From positions 60,391-124,390 of the forward strand of contig NZ_FRAF01000007.1 of NCBI RefSeq assembly GCF_900142255.1: a stretch of 64,000 nucleotides of DNA, read 5' to 3'. The stretch comes from Alicyclobacillus tolerans. GTDB taxonomy: Bacteria; Bacillota; Bacilli; Alicyclobacillales; Alicyclobacillaceae. Every line of letters starts with the position of its first letter. Within the stretch, counting starts at the first letter, position 1. Of this stretch, positions 10,266 to 19,253 are shown piece after piece. The position numbers and the translations under genes are program-made. Below the pieces are notes generated by a model. That model searched no databases and was not told where the DNA came from. It saw only the letters and a program-made list of their open reading frames with translations.

Positions 10266-11537
10266 ATGGCTGTATATGAATTAAAGCTTCCAGAACTCGG
10301 TGAAGGTTTGCATGAAGGCCGCATTGCTCGCTGGTTGGTCCAACCGGGAGATACTATCCAGGAAGACGACGCGGTAGCAGAAGTAGAAAATGACAAAGCA
10401 CTAGTGGAACTACCCTCACCTGTATCGGGCAAAGTCATCGAGTTGAAAGTAAGTGAAGGGACAACATCCGTGGTTGGAGATGTATTGATGACATTGGAAG
10501 TTGCTGGAGAGGGCAATGTGGACACAACAGCTTCCAAACCCCAGGAACAAGCGCCCCAACCGGAAGAAAAACCGGTAGCTGTTGCACCAGCTAATAAAGA
10601 GTCATCTACACCAGAATTATCTTCTGCACATGAAGTTCTCGCAACACCTGGAGTACGCAAGTACGCAAGAGAGCAAGGAATCGATATTCGTCAAGTTACC
10701 GGTACCGGCAATAACGGTAAAGTTACCAAGGAAGATATTGACGCCTTCAAACAAGGAGGCACACAAGTCGCTGCTTCAAAATCAGAAGACGGTCAAAACG
10801 CTCCATCAACACAGATTCATTCTCTAGACGATGGCGAGACAGAAGAGCGTATTCCGCTTACCATGATTCGCAAAAAGATTGCTGAATCCATGGCTCGCTC
10901 AGCCTATACAGCACCTCATGTGACCCTGATGGATGAAGTAGACGTGACGGAACTTGTCAAATTGCGGCAAGAGATCAAACCTCTTGCGGCCGATCGCGGC
11001 GTTAAAATTACTTATTTGCCATTCATTGTTAAGGCGTTAATTGCTGCATTGCGAAAACACCCCACCATCAACGCAGTATATGACGAGGAAAAACAAGAAC
11101 TTGTGGTGAAACACTATTACCATGTGGGCATTGCTACTGATACCGATCGCGGTTTAATTGTTCCCGTAATTCGACACGCGGATCGCAAAAACATGTGGAA
11201 CATTGCCTCAGAGATTGACGATTTAGCGACACGTGGGCGAAGCGGCAAATTGAGCCCGAATGAAATGAAGGGAAGCACCATCTCCATTACGAATATCGGA
11301 TCGGCTGGTGGCATGTTCTTTACGCCTATTATCAACTATCCCGAATTGGCTATTTTAGGTGTGGGACGTATTGTTGAGAAACCGGTCATTCGTAATGGCG
11401 CAGTTGAACCGGCCCAAATGATGGCACTTAGCTTGTCATTCGATCACCGCATGATTGATGGAGTATTAGGCCAACAATTCCTGAACGACATCAAATCTTT
11501 CTTGCAAAACCCGCGTTTACTTTTGATGGAGGTGTAA
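10266..11537 (+). CDS. pdhC: Dihydrolipoamide acetyltransferase (E2 of PDH)
   Basis: 423-residue E2 core of the complex. Domain order: one lipoyl domain (about 1-78) with the lipoylated Lys at 44 in [10 protein letters not shown]; a Pro/Ala/Glu-rich flexible linker (about 85-115); a peripheral subunit-binding domain (about 118-153, [20 protein letters not shown]); a second linker; and the catalytic acyltransferase domain (about 195-423) with the active-site motif DHRMIDG (His394). A single lipoyl domain is normal for Gram-positives. The start ATG 10266 follows GAGGAGG with good spacing. Confidence 0.96.
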   Translation: MAVYELKLPELGEGLHEGRIARWLVQPGDTIQEDDAVAEVENDKALVELPSPVSGKVIELKVSEGTTSVVGDVLMTLEVAGEGNVDTTASKPQEQAPQPEEKPVAVAPANKESSTPELSSAHEVLATPGVRKYAREQGIDIRQVTGTGNNGKVTKEDIDAFKQGGTQVAASKSEDGQNAPSTQIHSLDDGETEERIPLTMIRKKIAESMARSAYTAPHVTLMDEVDVTELVKLRQEIKPLAADRGVKITYLPFIVKALIAALRKHPTINAVYDEEKQELVVKHYYHVGIATDTDRGLIVPVIRHADRKNMWNIASEIDDLATRGRSGKLSPNEMKGSTISITNIGSAGGMFFTPIINYPELAILGVGRIVEKPVIRNGAVEPAQMMALSLSFDHRMIDGVLGQQFLNDIKSFLQNPRLLLMEV

Positions 11538-11541
11538 CGAC

Positions 11542-12954
11542 ATGGTAGTTGGGGAATTCAGCGAAGAAGTGGATGTTCTTGTCATTGGTGGCGGTCCTGG
11601 TGGTTATGTCGCCGCGATTCGTGCAGCTCAGCTAGGCAAATCAGTGACATTAGTAGACAAAGCGGAATTGGGTGGAGTTTGTCTCAATCGTGGCTGTATA
11701 CCTTCCAAAGCTTTAATTTCAGCAGCTCATCAGTATGAAGCTGCCAAAGAATCACCTTTCCCTGGTATTCAATCGAGCGTAGAACTGGACTTCAGCAAAG
11801 TTCAAGCCTGGAAAAAAACGGTTGTCGAAAAAATGACCGGTGGCGTATCAACGCTCATGAAAGGCAATAAAATTAAAGTCATCTCCGGTGAAGCTTTCTT
11901 TACCAAAGAGAATGAAGTACGCATTATGATGGAACATGAGAGTGAACGCTTTACGTTCCAACACTGCATCTTGGCTACAGGTTCACGTCCCATCGAATTA
12001 AAATCGTTGCCCTACAGCAAGCGAGTGATCAGTTCCACAGAAGCACTGAATTTAGAAGAAGTGCCAAAACGATTGGTCATTGTGGGCGGAGGCTACATTG
12101 GTACAGAACTGGGACAAACTTTTGCTAAATTTGGCTCCCAAGTGACGATTGTAGAAGGACTCGACTCCATCCTCGCCGCGTTCGATAAACAGATGGTTCG
12201 TCTGGTAGAACGCAATTTGAAGAAATACAACGTGGAAATTCACACCAAAGCCATGGCTCAATCTGTCGAAGAGACTGATAAAGAAGTGACTTTGACTTTC
12301 AAAGACAAAGACGGCAACGAGCAGAAAGTCACTGCTGACTATGTGCTGGTTACCGTAGGACGCCGCCCCAACACAGATGACATAGGTCTTGACGTTGCTG
12401 GTATCCAAGTAGATGAAAAAGGCTTGGTGAAAGTGGACACACAAGGACGGACAACGAACTCTAAAGTTTTTGCAATTGGTGATATTGTGCCAGGAGCTGC
12501 CCTTGCCCACAAAGCCTCCTATGAAGGCAAAGTAGCTGCGGAAGCTATTGCTGGACACCCCAGCATTGTCGACTACCGTTGTATTCCCGCCGTCGTCTTC
12601 TCTGATCCGGAAATGGCCTCGGTTGGTTTAAGCGAAGAAGAGGCCAAGAAACAATATGGAGAGATTGCTGTTGGCCGTTTCCCATTTGCAGCTAATGGTC
12701 GAGCTGTTTCCCTGAATGCTGATGCCGGGTTTGTAAAAGTGGTAGCTGACAAGAAAAGTGGTGTTGTAGTTGGCGCGCATATTGTAGGCACTGAGGCTTC
12801 TAATATGATAGCTGAATTTGGATTAGCCATTGAAATGAGCGCTACGCTAGAAGATTTGGCGCTTACCATTCATGCACACCCAACTCTAGGTGAAATGGTC
12901 ATGGAAGCTGCCGAAGTAGGTCTGGGTCAGGCTGTTCACGTCGTCACCAAGTAA
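11542..12954 (+). CDS. pdhD: Dihydrolipoyl dehydrogenase (E3)
   Basis: 470-residue FAD/NAD flavoprotein that reoxidises the dihydrolipoyl arm, here most likely shared with other 2-oxoacid complexes because no second E3 is seen. FAD-binding motif IGGGPGGYVAA near residue 15, redox-active disulfide Cys47-Cys52 in GGVCLNRGCIPSKA, NAD-binding GGGYIGTELG near 180, the second FAD motif (FAIGDIVPG), and the C-terminal catalytic HAHPTLGE (His446, Glu451). It starts four bases after pdhC and ends the operon, just before a strong terminator. Confidence 0.97.
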   Translation: MVVGEFSEEVDVLVIGGGPGGYVAAIRAAQLGKSVTLVDKAELGGVCLNRGCIPSKALISAAHQYEAAKESPFPGIQSSVELDFSKVQAWKKTVVEKMTGGVSTLMKGNKIKVISGEAFFTKENEVRIMMEHESERFTFQHCILATGSRPIELKSLPYSKRVISSTEALNLEEVPKRLVIVGGGYIGTELGQTFAKFGSQVTIVEGLDSILAAFDKQMVRLVERNLKKYNVEIHTKAMAQSVEETDKEVTLTFKDKDGNEQKVTADYVLVTVGRRPNTDDIGLDVAGIQVDEKGLVKVDTQGRTTNSKVFAIGDIVPGAALAHKASYEGKVAAEAIAGHPSIVDYRCIPAVVFSDPEMASVGLSEEEAKKQYGEIAVGRFPFAANGRAVSLNADAGFVKVVADKKSGVVVGAHIVGTEASNMIAEFGLAIEMSATLEDLALTIHAHPTLGEMVMEAAEVGLGQAVHVVTK

Positions 12955-12988
12955 ACATTCCGCTATATCTCTTATGGAATAGACGTAA

Positions 12989-13034
12989 AAATTGCCATGA
13001 CATTGGGATCATTAACCCATGGTCATGGCAATTT
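12989..13034. terminator. Bidirectional terminator between pdhD and the GNAT gene
   Basis: Perfect 13-bp stem AAATTGCCATGAC/GTCATGGCAATTT with further pairing inside the loop. On the plus strand it is followed by TTTGATTCTTTATT, on the minus strand by TTTTTACG, so it can end both convergent transcripts. Confidence 0.85.
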
Positions 13035-13043
13035 GATTCTTTA

Positions 13044-13376
13044 TTAAGATGAAGCGTTTGCTGGGTCTGCCAAAACATCATGATATTCTGGATGTTTTTT
13101 AAACTCTGCTACGGCAAAGGAACAAACAGGAACGATTTTGAGTCCTTCATTTCTCGCCATCTCAACTACTTTCTGCACCAAACGTCCTCCTATGCCATGA
13201 CCGCGCAACTGAGAAGATACAACCGTGTGTTCCAACCATAGATATCCATCCTCTGATACACGATTTGTGACATAGGCAATGGTCGATCCGTTTTCATCAC
13301 GGACGATAAAATTTACACCATTTCTTTCAATTTTATCGTCCCCCCACCGAGCTACTCCATCATTCGCTTGAGACAT
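13044..13376 (-). CDS. GNAT-family N-acetyltransferase (COG2388, YidJ-like)
   Basis: 110-residue compact GNAT domain of the YidJ/YjdJ type. The acetyl-CoA-binding signature is RGHGIGG (in VSSQLRGHGIGGRLVQ), preceded by the beta-strand LWLEHTVV and followed by LKIVPVCSFAVAEFKKHPEY, which is typical for this small subfamily. The substrate is unknown. ATG 13374-13376 has GGGGAGG seven bases upstream. The gene is monocistronic, 220 bases downstream of trmL, and shares its terminator with the pdh operon. Confidence 0.88.
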   Translation of the reverse strand: MSQANDGVARWGDDKIERNGVNFIVRDENGSTIAYVTNRVSEDGYLWLEHTVVSSQLRGHGIGGRLVQKVVEMARNEGLKIVPVCSFAVAEFKKHPEYHDVLADPANASS

Positions 13377-13596
13377 GTTCTTACCTCCCCAGCAGTTATG
13401 CATAAAAGCGCCTTTCGAGCTATCTTTCTACTATCATCTCAGACATAGGATTCGACATATTTCCCGAGCAATAGCGTATACTGCACCATCCGACTGCAAA
13501 TCAAGTAGAATGCTGCCGAAAAGAAGATCCAAACTGCTGATAATATCAAAACTTGAAGAACCATGCATACCGATCATTCAATTCGGTGCGATATAT

Positions 13597-14058
13597 CTAT
13601 AGCATTCCAGGAAACGACCATTGGCGTAGTGCCTCATAGGCCACTATGGCGACAGCATTCGATAGATTGAGAGAACGGGCATCGCGCCGCATTGGAATTC
13701 GTATCACTTCTTCACGATGAGCTTCCAACATTTCTTCTGGCAGACCTTTGGTTTCTTTACCAAACACCAGAAAATCTCCGTCTTGATAGTTAGCCTCTGA
13801 GTAATAGCGTCCTCCTTTAGTTGAAGCATAATGAAATCTACGATCGGCATATGCTTTCCATATTTCTTCCATGCTATCATGATATCGGATGTCTAAGAGA
13901 TGCCAGTAATCTAACCCTGCCCTTTTAAGTTGACGATCGTCTGTAGAAAATCCCAGTGGTCTCACCAAATGCAAAACACTGCCCGTAGCAGAGCAGGTTC
14001 TAGCAATGTTCCCCGTGTTGGCGGGTATTTCAGGTTCTACCAAAACAATGTGCAACAA
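13597..14058 (-). CDS. trmL: tRNA (cytidine/uridine-2'-O-)-methyltransferase, SPOUT family
   Basis: About 153 residues. TrmL methylates the 2'-O of the wobble nucleotide (position 34) of tRNA-Leu isoacceptors with S-adenosylmethionine. The whole protein is one SPOUT domain with an alpha/beta knot: N-terminal VEPEIPANTGNIARTC, RAGLDYW in the middle, and the knot FGKETKGLP followed by IPMRRDARSLNLSNAVAI. GGAGGG lies inside the longest reading frame and points to a TTG start (14056-14058, or the next TTG at 14055); the GTG at 14073 would overlap that site. It stands alone. Confidence 0.92.
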   Translation of the reverse strand: MLHIVLVEPEIPANTGNIARTCSATGSVLHLVRPLGFSTDDRQLKRAGLDYWHLLDIRYHDSMEEIWKAYADRRFHYASTKGGRYYSEANYQDGDFLVFGKETKGLPEEMLEAHREEVIRIPMRRDARSLNLSNAVAIVAYEALRQWSFPGML

Positions 14059-14141
14059 AACAATTCCCTCCACTTTTCACACTTCCCCTAGTTTAGCACA
14101 GGAAGAGAACAAGAGAAGAGATCCAACTATCGACAACGTAC

Positions 14142-15119
14142 TTACACGGTTCCATCTGGAATTCTCAAAAAAAGATACTGGACACGGTCTGAATAAATGG
14201 GCGAATCGAGATAACGATAAGGACGATATTGTACATGCATGGAATGACTGTTCACAAGTGGCCTTCCTTGATGATCGAAATCTGTTACAATAGCAACATG
14301 ACTGGGACGATGATTCCCATGCCAATCATAAAAAACGAGATCGCCCACGATACATTGTCTGGATTTTTCCAGTCGTATGACATTTTTACGTGAAAGCAAC
14401 GAATGATAGAGCAGATGCGGCATCGTCCAGGCTGGTGCATATTCCTGACGGGCTGTATCCATCCACCATCCATGCGAATTTTTTTCACTCATACCAAGTC
14501 CTGCTGCAAACAGGCACTGAGACACATAATTGGCACTGTCGTTTTCATACTGTGCATATAGGGGATTTTGTTTCTGCCACCATAAGTCTGCGTATCGAAC
14601 AGCCAATAATCGCGAGTAACCCATCTGTTTACCCGTATACCATTGCCTTATGTTGACAATATCATCCCTCATCGATACACAATGAACTGCAGGTTTGATG
14701 ATGCGATTATTCATCTTACAATCCTCTTGTAACCCCAGCAGATGGTCCTCTTTCAATTGCCAGTGTTGATGATTACGCTGCCATGTCATTTCATGCTCTA
14801 ACTGTCTAGCCTCCACAGTCATGGCAGGCGTAGACACCTTGGTCAAATAGACAAGTTCGTTGGCAAGAACCTTTGCAAGGCGACGATTTTCCTTAAATTG
14901 AACATCTAAAACGGCTACACAAGTGTGCGCTCGTGCCAAACGCATCCCGTCATGTAAAGTTGCCGAACGCATACGTCGCACTTCCTGCCACGCTTTCCGC
15001 CCCAATTCTGTTGCAACAGGCGCATTCCTTAGTAAATTAGAATCTTTATCCAAACTAACCCATGCTTGGTTTCGAGCAGCAAACCATGTTTGAACGGCGT
15101 GCAAAATCGCTTCCACCAC
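14142..15119 (-). CDS. Amidase-domain (Amidase_6-like) protein with Cys-to-Ser change
   Basis: About 325 residues. The C-terminal half (about 175-325) resembles the putative amidase domain family related to NlpC/P60 and CHAP peptidases: an Asn-Tyr-Val-Ser-Gln core (ANYVSQCLFAAGLGM), a Trp-rich middle, and a His strand (RPSHVAIVTDF), with a closing HSMHVQYRPYR. In that family the residue before the TNFVSQ-type core is the catalytic Cys (DCTNFVSQ); here the motif is DSANYVSQ, Ser in place of Cys (about residue 197 of the longest frame). The N-terminal half is an unidentified helical region with no signal peptide. Start is one of two adjacent GTG codons near 15116-15119; the ribosome site is GAGGTGA. 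Function unknown; inactive or Ser-dependent. Confidence 0.65.
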   Translation of the reverse strand: MVEAILHAVQTWFAARNQAWVSLDKDSNLLRNAPVATELGRKAWQEVRRMRSATLHDGMRLARAHTCVAVLDVQFKENRRLAKVLANELVYLTKVSTPAMTVEARQLEHEMTWQRNHQHWQLKEDHLLGLQEDCKMNNRIIKPAVHCVSMRDDIVNIRQWYTGKQMGYSRLLAVRYADLWWQKQNPLYAQYENDSANYVSQCLFAAGLGMSEKNSHGWWMDTARQEYAPAWTMPHLLYHSLLSRKNVIRLEKSRQCIVGDLVFYDWHGNHRPSHVAIVTDFDHQGRPLVNSHSMHVQYRPYRYLDSPIYSDRVQYLFLRIPDGTV

Positions 15120-15196
15120 GTTCACCTCACCATGGGCAGACTATGACAGTAAATCGATATTTGCTCATTTTTCATGAGAATCTCTGTTGGCTATGG

Positions 15197-15202
15197 TATA
15201 CT
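15197..15202 (+). promoter_or_regulatory. Extended -10 box of the dehydrogenase gene
   Basis: TGGTATACT gives an extended -10 element (TG one base before TATACT) about 57 bases upstream of the start codon. No strong -35 is seen. Confidence 0.45.
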
Positions 15203-15258
15203 CCTCTCTGGAATCCATGTCACGTCAGAAATGAATCAAATAGAAAGGGTGGACATTC

Positions 15259-16344
15259 ATGAGCAAACCCAAAATTGCTGTCATGGAGGGTGACCAAACA
15301 GGTCAAGAACTCCTCGAACAGTCATTACGCCTGCTTGATGCTAATGTAATCGGCGTAGACGTAAAATTACATCGTTTTGATTTGAGTCGGAAAAACCGCC
15401 GCAAGACCAACAACGAGATTGTGCATGAAGCGGCAAAAGCAATGCGTGAATATGGTTATGGACTTAAAGCAGCCACGATTACGCCGGAAACAAAAGGCGA
15501 CGTAGGAAGTCCCAACGCCATTTTACGAAAAGAGATCAATGGAACGGTGATTGTACGCACAGGCCGGCGTATTCCAAGCGTAGCACCGCCAGTAGGTGTA
15601 TATTCACCCATCTCTGTTGTAAGAATGGCTGTTGATGACGCTTATGGTGCCAAAGAATGGCGTGAGACGGTTGATAATGAAGAAATTGCCTATCGTACTG
15701 AAAAAATCTCTCGCAAAATTTGCCGAGGCGTCGCCGAATATGCTTTTCAACACGCCAAAAGACTGAATGCTAAAGTGTTTGGTGGGCCAAAATTCACTGT
15801 TTCCCCTATTTATGAAGGAATGCTGAAAGAAGAAATGGATAGGGCTGCAGAACGTTACCCCAACGTTCCCTATGAACCTCAGTTAATTGACGCAACATAT
15901 GCTTTATTGTTGGTAAAAGCAGGAGAACCTTTAGTAATTCCAGCTCTCAATCGTGACGGTGATTGTTTGAGCGATCTCGTTTTACAAATGTTTGGAACGA
16001 TTGCTGGATCTGAATCTATTCTTCTTTCTTTGGACGATAATTGTAAGCCTCAAACGGTAATGGCAGAAGCTCCACACGGAACAGCTCCCAGCTTATTTGG
16101 CAAAAACGTTGCCAATCCAATGGCCATGATTTTAGCTACCGCTTCCTTGCTCGCCTATATGGAAGATAAATCTTGTCAAACAGCATCGAGAGCTATCTAC
16201 GAAAGCACTCTGGAAACTGTGATGACCGGTTGTCGTACTTCCGACTTGGGCGGAGGCGCTTCCACGACAGAATTTACGGATGAAGTCATTGAACGAGTAA
16301 AAACAAAGTTAGAAGTATGGAGTACGCTTGGAGAAAGCGTATAA
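15259..16344 (+). CDS. Isocitrate/isopropylmalate dehydrogenase-family protein, divergent
   Basis: 361-residue member of the beta-decarboxylating dehydrogenase family (isocitrate, isopropylmalate, homoisocitrate, tartrate dehydrogenases). The NAD-site loop EAPHGTAP (270-277) and the metal ligands in RDGDCLSDL (Asp235, Asp239) with Asp211 are present. The substrate side is unusual: where isocitrate enzymes have RENTE or a close variant there is RMAVDDAYG (122-130), and where the family has the HKxNxMK catalytic-Lys segment there is VFGGPKFTVSP (173-183), so the usual Lys is displaced or missing. NAD-dependent isocitrate dehydrogenase is the likeliest role, but substrate is uncertain. ATG 15259 follows AAAGGGTGG. 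It is monocistronic with a terminator behind it. Confidence 0.75.
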   Translation: MSKPKIAVMEGDQTGQELLEQSLRLLDANVIGVDVKLHRFDLSRKNRRKTNNEIVHEAAKAMREYGYGLKAATITPETKGDVGSPNAILRKEINGTVIVRTGRRIPSVAPPVGVYSPISVVRMAVDDAYGAKEWRETVDNEEIAYRTEKISRKICRGVAEYAFQHAKRLNAKVFGGPKFTVSPIYEGMLKEEMDRAAERYPNVPYEPQLIDATYALLLVKAGEPLVIPALNRDGDCLSDLVLQMFGTIAGSESILLSLDDNCKPQTVMAEAPHGTAPSLFGKNVANPMAMILATASLLAYMEDKSCQTASRAIYESTLETVMTGCRTSDLGGGASTTEFTDEVIERVKTKLEVWSTLGESV

Positions 16345-16361
16345 AACATCAGAAGCAGAAG

Positions 16362-16409
16362 AAGGATCTGCCGCGAAAGCATGTTTTCATGCTCCAGAAG
16401 CAGATCCTT
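16362..16409. terminator. Bidirectional terminator after the dehydrogenase gene
   Basis: Perfect 10-bp stem AAGGATCTGC/GCAGATCCTT enclosing a small inner hairpin GCATG-TTTT-CATGC. It lies between two convergent genes; the T-tracts on both sides are interrupted. Confidence 0.65.
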
Positions 16410-16445
16410 TCTCATATTTTCCGTCCTCTATAGGTTTTTTCCGTC

Positions 16446-17603
16446 TCACTTCAAATCATGTTTCACAGGCTTTCCAAAAGAACCCAAATATTTTTGAACT
16501 CGTATGCTCGGGTAAAACGCCACCGTAAATAAGCCGACTAAAGGTGCGACATTGACATCTGTTCCCATACCCCCTAACACTCCAAAATCTTCCGTCCACC
16601 ACCACACCAAAAAAAGGACAAGACATGAAATCCCCACCATAAGCGCGCGTGGTGTGGGCAACAAGAACAATACCGCAATAAAGAAGAAAAGGCCTATAGA
16701 AATACTATTGACTAGACTGACATGCTGAATGGCCAAGCGCATAAACATATTGATTCCCGAAGTTACCCAAGAAGGTTGACCTGCAGGCGTTTGTATCATG
16801 CTCTGAAGAGAGTTCTGCCAAGTTTTTGCTTGCCAAGCTCCATTACTAGGAATGATTTGCCATATGGCGGCCAAACCCCAAAATACAGCTAGCGCCACTC
16901 GCATAATTGAGTAAAATCGAGGATTTTCCCAGATTTGAATAGGTAATAAAAGTAAAACAGAAGCTACAACATAGAAAAGAACCGCTCCAGGCGTCCCAGA
17001 CAAAAGAAAGGAACGACCCGTCGTAAAGGTATTTCCAAATCCTTCACCATAAGCCCAAACTAAAAGTCCCCAGACTATAGAACCACCTAGGGCCGTATAA
17101 CCAAGCCAATTGCGCCGATTGAGCAAAAGTAAAACGCCAATAAAGAGTTGAATCATAATAGCTTCTATATTACTTGTAACCGGATTGTGGCTCCAACGTT
17201 CCATTAAAGCAAGATCCGAAGTGCGCAAAAAAGGAACTTGCGTCAGATAGGCGTTCTGAAGTATGGAACTTATAAATTGGTTTGTAAACATCATCGGTTG
17301 TGCTTGTAAAATTCCAGCCAACAGCCATAAAACGGCCATTCCGTACCAGAGTATTCGATAAGGTAACGGCGTAGCTAACCAAGAGGACTTACGATGTAAC
17401 TTCTCATCCAGTTTGACAAGAGCGTCGTTTTTTAAGTTGGTCTCTACCGAAAGGTTGGTGGAAGTTTCCTGGACAACGATTTGATGAATTAATCGTCTGC
17501 CAAGTTGATAAATGAGCACTGAAAATATGGATAGGAGAAAAGAAGCCAAGAGAACATAACTCAAATATTGATATGGAGTTACTGATCCACCCATAGACAT
17601 CAT
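16446..17603 (-). CDS. Polytopic membrane protein of unknown function
   Basis: About 385 residues with roughly nine hydrophobic segments. One N-terminal segment (about 15-35) is followed by a 50-residue polar stretch, then a membrane core rich in Trp. Conserved-looking soluble loops carry AYGEGFGNTFTTG, SGTPGAVLFY and WWTEDFGVLGGMGTDVN, arranged as two related W..(E)xFG-type motifs, which hints at an internal duplication. I do not recognise the family with certainty and assign no function. Start: GGAGGTGAAG stands directly before two consecutive ATG codons (17603 or 17600); the longer TTG/ATG reading would include that site. It is monocistronic and convergent with the dehydrogenase gene. Confidence 0.8.
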   Translation of the reverse strand: MMSMGGSVTPYQYLSYVLLASFLLSIFSVLIYQLGRRLIHQIVVQETSTNLSVETNLKNDALVKLDEKLHRKSSWLATPLPYRILWYGMAVLWLLAGILQAQPMMFTNQFISSILQNAYLTQVPFLRTSDLALMERWSHNPVTSNIEAIMIQLFIGVLLLLNRRNWLGYTALGGSIVWGLLVWAYGEGFGNTFTTGRSFLLSGTPGAVLFYVVASVLLLLPIQIWENPRFYSIMRVALAVFWGLAAIWQIIPSNGAWQAKTWQNSLQSMIQTPAGQPSWVTSGINMFMRLAIQHVSLVNSISIGLFFFIAVLFLLPTPRALMVGISCLVLFLVWWWTEDFGVLGGMGTDVNVAPLVGLFTVAFYPSIRVQKYLGSFGKPVKHDLK

Positions 17604-17813
17604 CTTCACCTCCTCAACTATTTCATTCATGCCTATTTATTTATTCTGTCTTCATCATATCGAGCTTAATCCTGTAAAAACAGACAAACTGTTTAGATTG
17701 TCAAAAAAACTTTAAACTTCTATGAACAAAGCAAATCCATTTCACCATTGCCTAGGATCGTTCATAGTCTGTAAGGAGTCAAACAGGCTTAAATGCCCTG
17801 GAGGTGTTCTAAG

Positions 17814-19244
17814 TTGAGAAAAAGACGAAAACTTGCTCCTTGGGCGGAAGCGTTGCTAGAAGAACTCATGAAACCTCCCTATTTTTTTCAAAATAAGACA
17901 GACCCATCAGGTTGGAAACAGTCTCTGTGGCCTCTGGACAAGAAGTATGAAGAGGAAGAAAAAGTATCAGAAGCAGTGCCTGTGCGTCCTGTTCCCATAG
18001 AGAAAACTGAAAAAGATGTTCGTCCAACAGCTTCTGCCCGTTCTTCGAAAGATTCATATCCAACCCATACTCCTGCCAAAGAAGCAGCGTCAAAACATAC
18101 TCACCGACCTGCAGAAGCTGCTAACACCGGACATATTACCGTGATCAACAGGGAAAATAAAAGAGAAAATAAGAGAACAGCCCAACCACTTCCTCAGGTT
18201 CAACGTTCTCTCTCCAAAGCTCGTTCTTCGTCAGTTGAGCAACGTCTGGAAGGACTACCGCGTCAGGTTATTGATGCTTACACAAACGAATTCGAACGTT
18301 TGAGCAAAGTAAATGGAGTATGGAAAATCACTACACCTGAAGGAAGTTTTTCGATTAAAGAGGCGCATGTCCATCCTGCTCGATTGAAAATTTTAATGGA
18401 TACACTTGAATTTGCTAAAGAGCAAGGATTTGAGGGTACTCCGAATATTTGGCGTACAAAAAACGCGGGCTACTTTGTGGAATATCAACAAACCGTTTAT
18501 TACGCCAATCATTGGATAAACGGAGTTCCTGCAAATTTTACTTCACTTCACCAGTTGGGAAAAGTTGCTTATTTATTGGCTGAATTACATGAAAAAACAA
18601 GAACATACAAACAAAAAGATAAACTTCGCACCACACCTGTCGATTTACGAGCCATGATGAAGAGAAGAAAGGTGCAATTCGAACAAGTATTGAATCGAAC
18701 CAGCGAATCACGTCAATCTAAAAAAATTAACGAATGGCTGCAAACTCATCGTTCATCGCTGCTTCAAGAAGCTGAAGAATCCATACAATTACTACAATCT
18801 GATGCTTGTCTCGATTATCTAAAATCCGCTACGGTTCAAGCAGGTCTCTGCCACTTAGATGTCATACCTCGGAATTTTCTCTATGACGGAACAGAAGACA
18901 GAGTCACTGCTATTGATTTTGATTTGTCTGCTTTTGCACCGCGAGTTCTGGATATGTCGCATTTGTTGCGAAGAACATTAGAATCAACTTTTTGGACCAG
19001 CGACTACGCATATAACGTTTTTGTTCAATATAATGAATGGCGAACAATGAGCAAAAGTGAATATACAACACTGGAAGCTTTACTGCGCTTTCCGCACCAT
19101 ATTTGGCGGATACTCGACAGTCATCTAGCCAATACAGACAATGAAATGGTATTACAACAGTTACACAACTATATGCAGCAGACGGAACGGCGCAAACAAT
19201 TTCTTGATTCTTTCCATGAACAAATTCAGCAATTACCTGATTAA
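17814..19244 (+). CDS. CotS-like spore coat protein / kinase-fold protein
   Basis: 476 residues. The C-terminal 320 residues follow the CotS/YutH aminoglycoside-phosphotransferase-like kinase fold: an early ITTPEGSFSIKE strand, the catalytic-loop equivalent HLDVIPRNFLYD and the metal-binding DFDLS. CotS-type proteins sit in the inner spore coat; whether they phosphorylate anything is unclear. The N-terminal 150 residues are low-complexity, rich in Lys, Glu, Pro, Ser and Thr, and predicted disordered, with the tandem NRENKRENKR. Start is TTG 17814-17816 with GGAGGTG seven bases before it. It is convergent with queG, only nine bases apart, with no terminator between. Confidence 0.8.
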   Translation: MRKRRKLAPWAEALLEELMKPPYFFQNKTDPSGWKQSLWPLDKKYEEEEKVSEAVPVRPVPIEKTEKDVRPTASARSSKDSYPTHTPAKEAASKHTHRPAEAANTGHITVINRENKRENKRTAQPLPQVQRSLSKARSSSVEQRLEGLPRQVIDAYTNEFERLSKVNGVWKITTPEGSFSIKEAHVHPARLKILMDTLEFAKEQGFEGTPNIWRTKNAGYFVEYQQTVYYANHWINGVPANFTSLHQLGKVAYLLAELHEKTRTYKQKDKLRTTPVDLRAMMKRRKVQFEQVLNRTSESRQSKKINEWLQTHRSSLLQEAEESIQLLQSDACLDYLKSATVQAGLCHLDVIPRNFLYDGTEDRVTAIDFDLSAFAPRVLDMSHLLRRTLESTFWTSDYAYNVFVQYNEWRTMSKSEYTTLEALLRFPHHIWRILDSHLANTDNEMVLQQLHNYMQQTERRKQFLDSFHEQIQQLPD

Positions 19245-19253
19245 AAATTTCGC

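Noticed and set aside
12052..12558. Open frame of 168 codons opposite pdhD
   Set aside because: Shadow of the conserved E3 sequence; no ribosome site.
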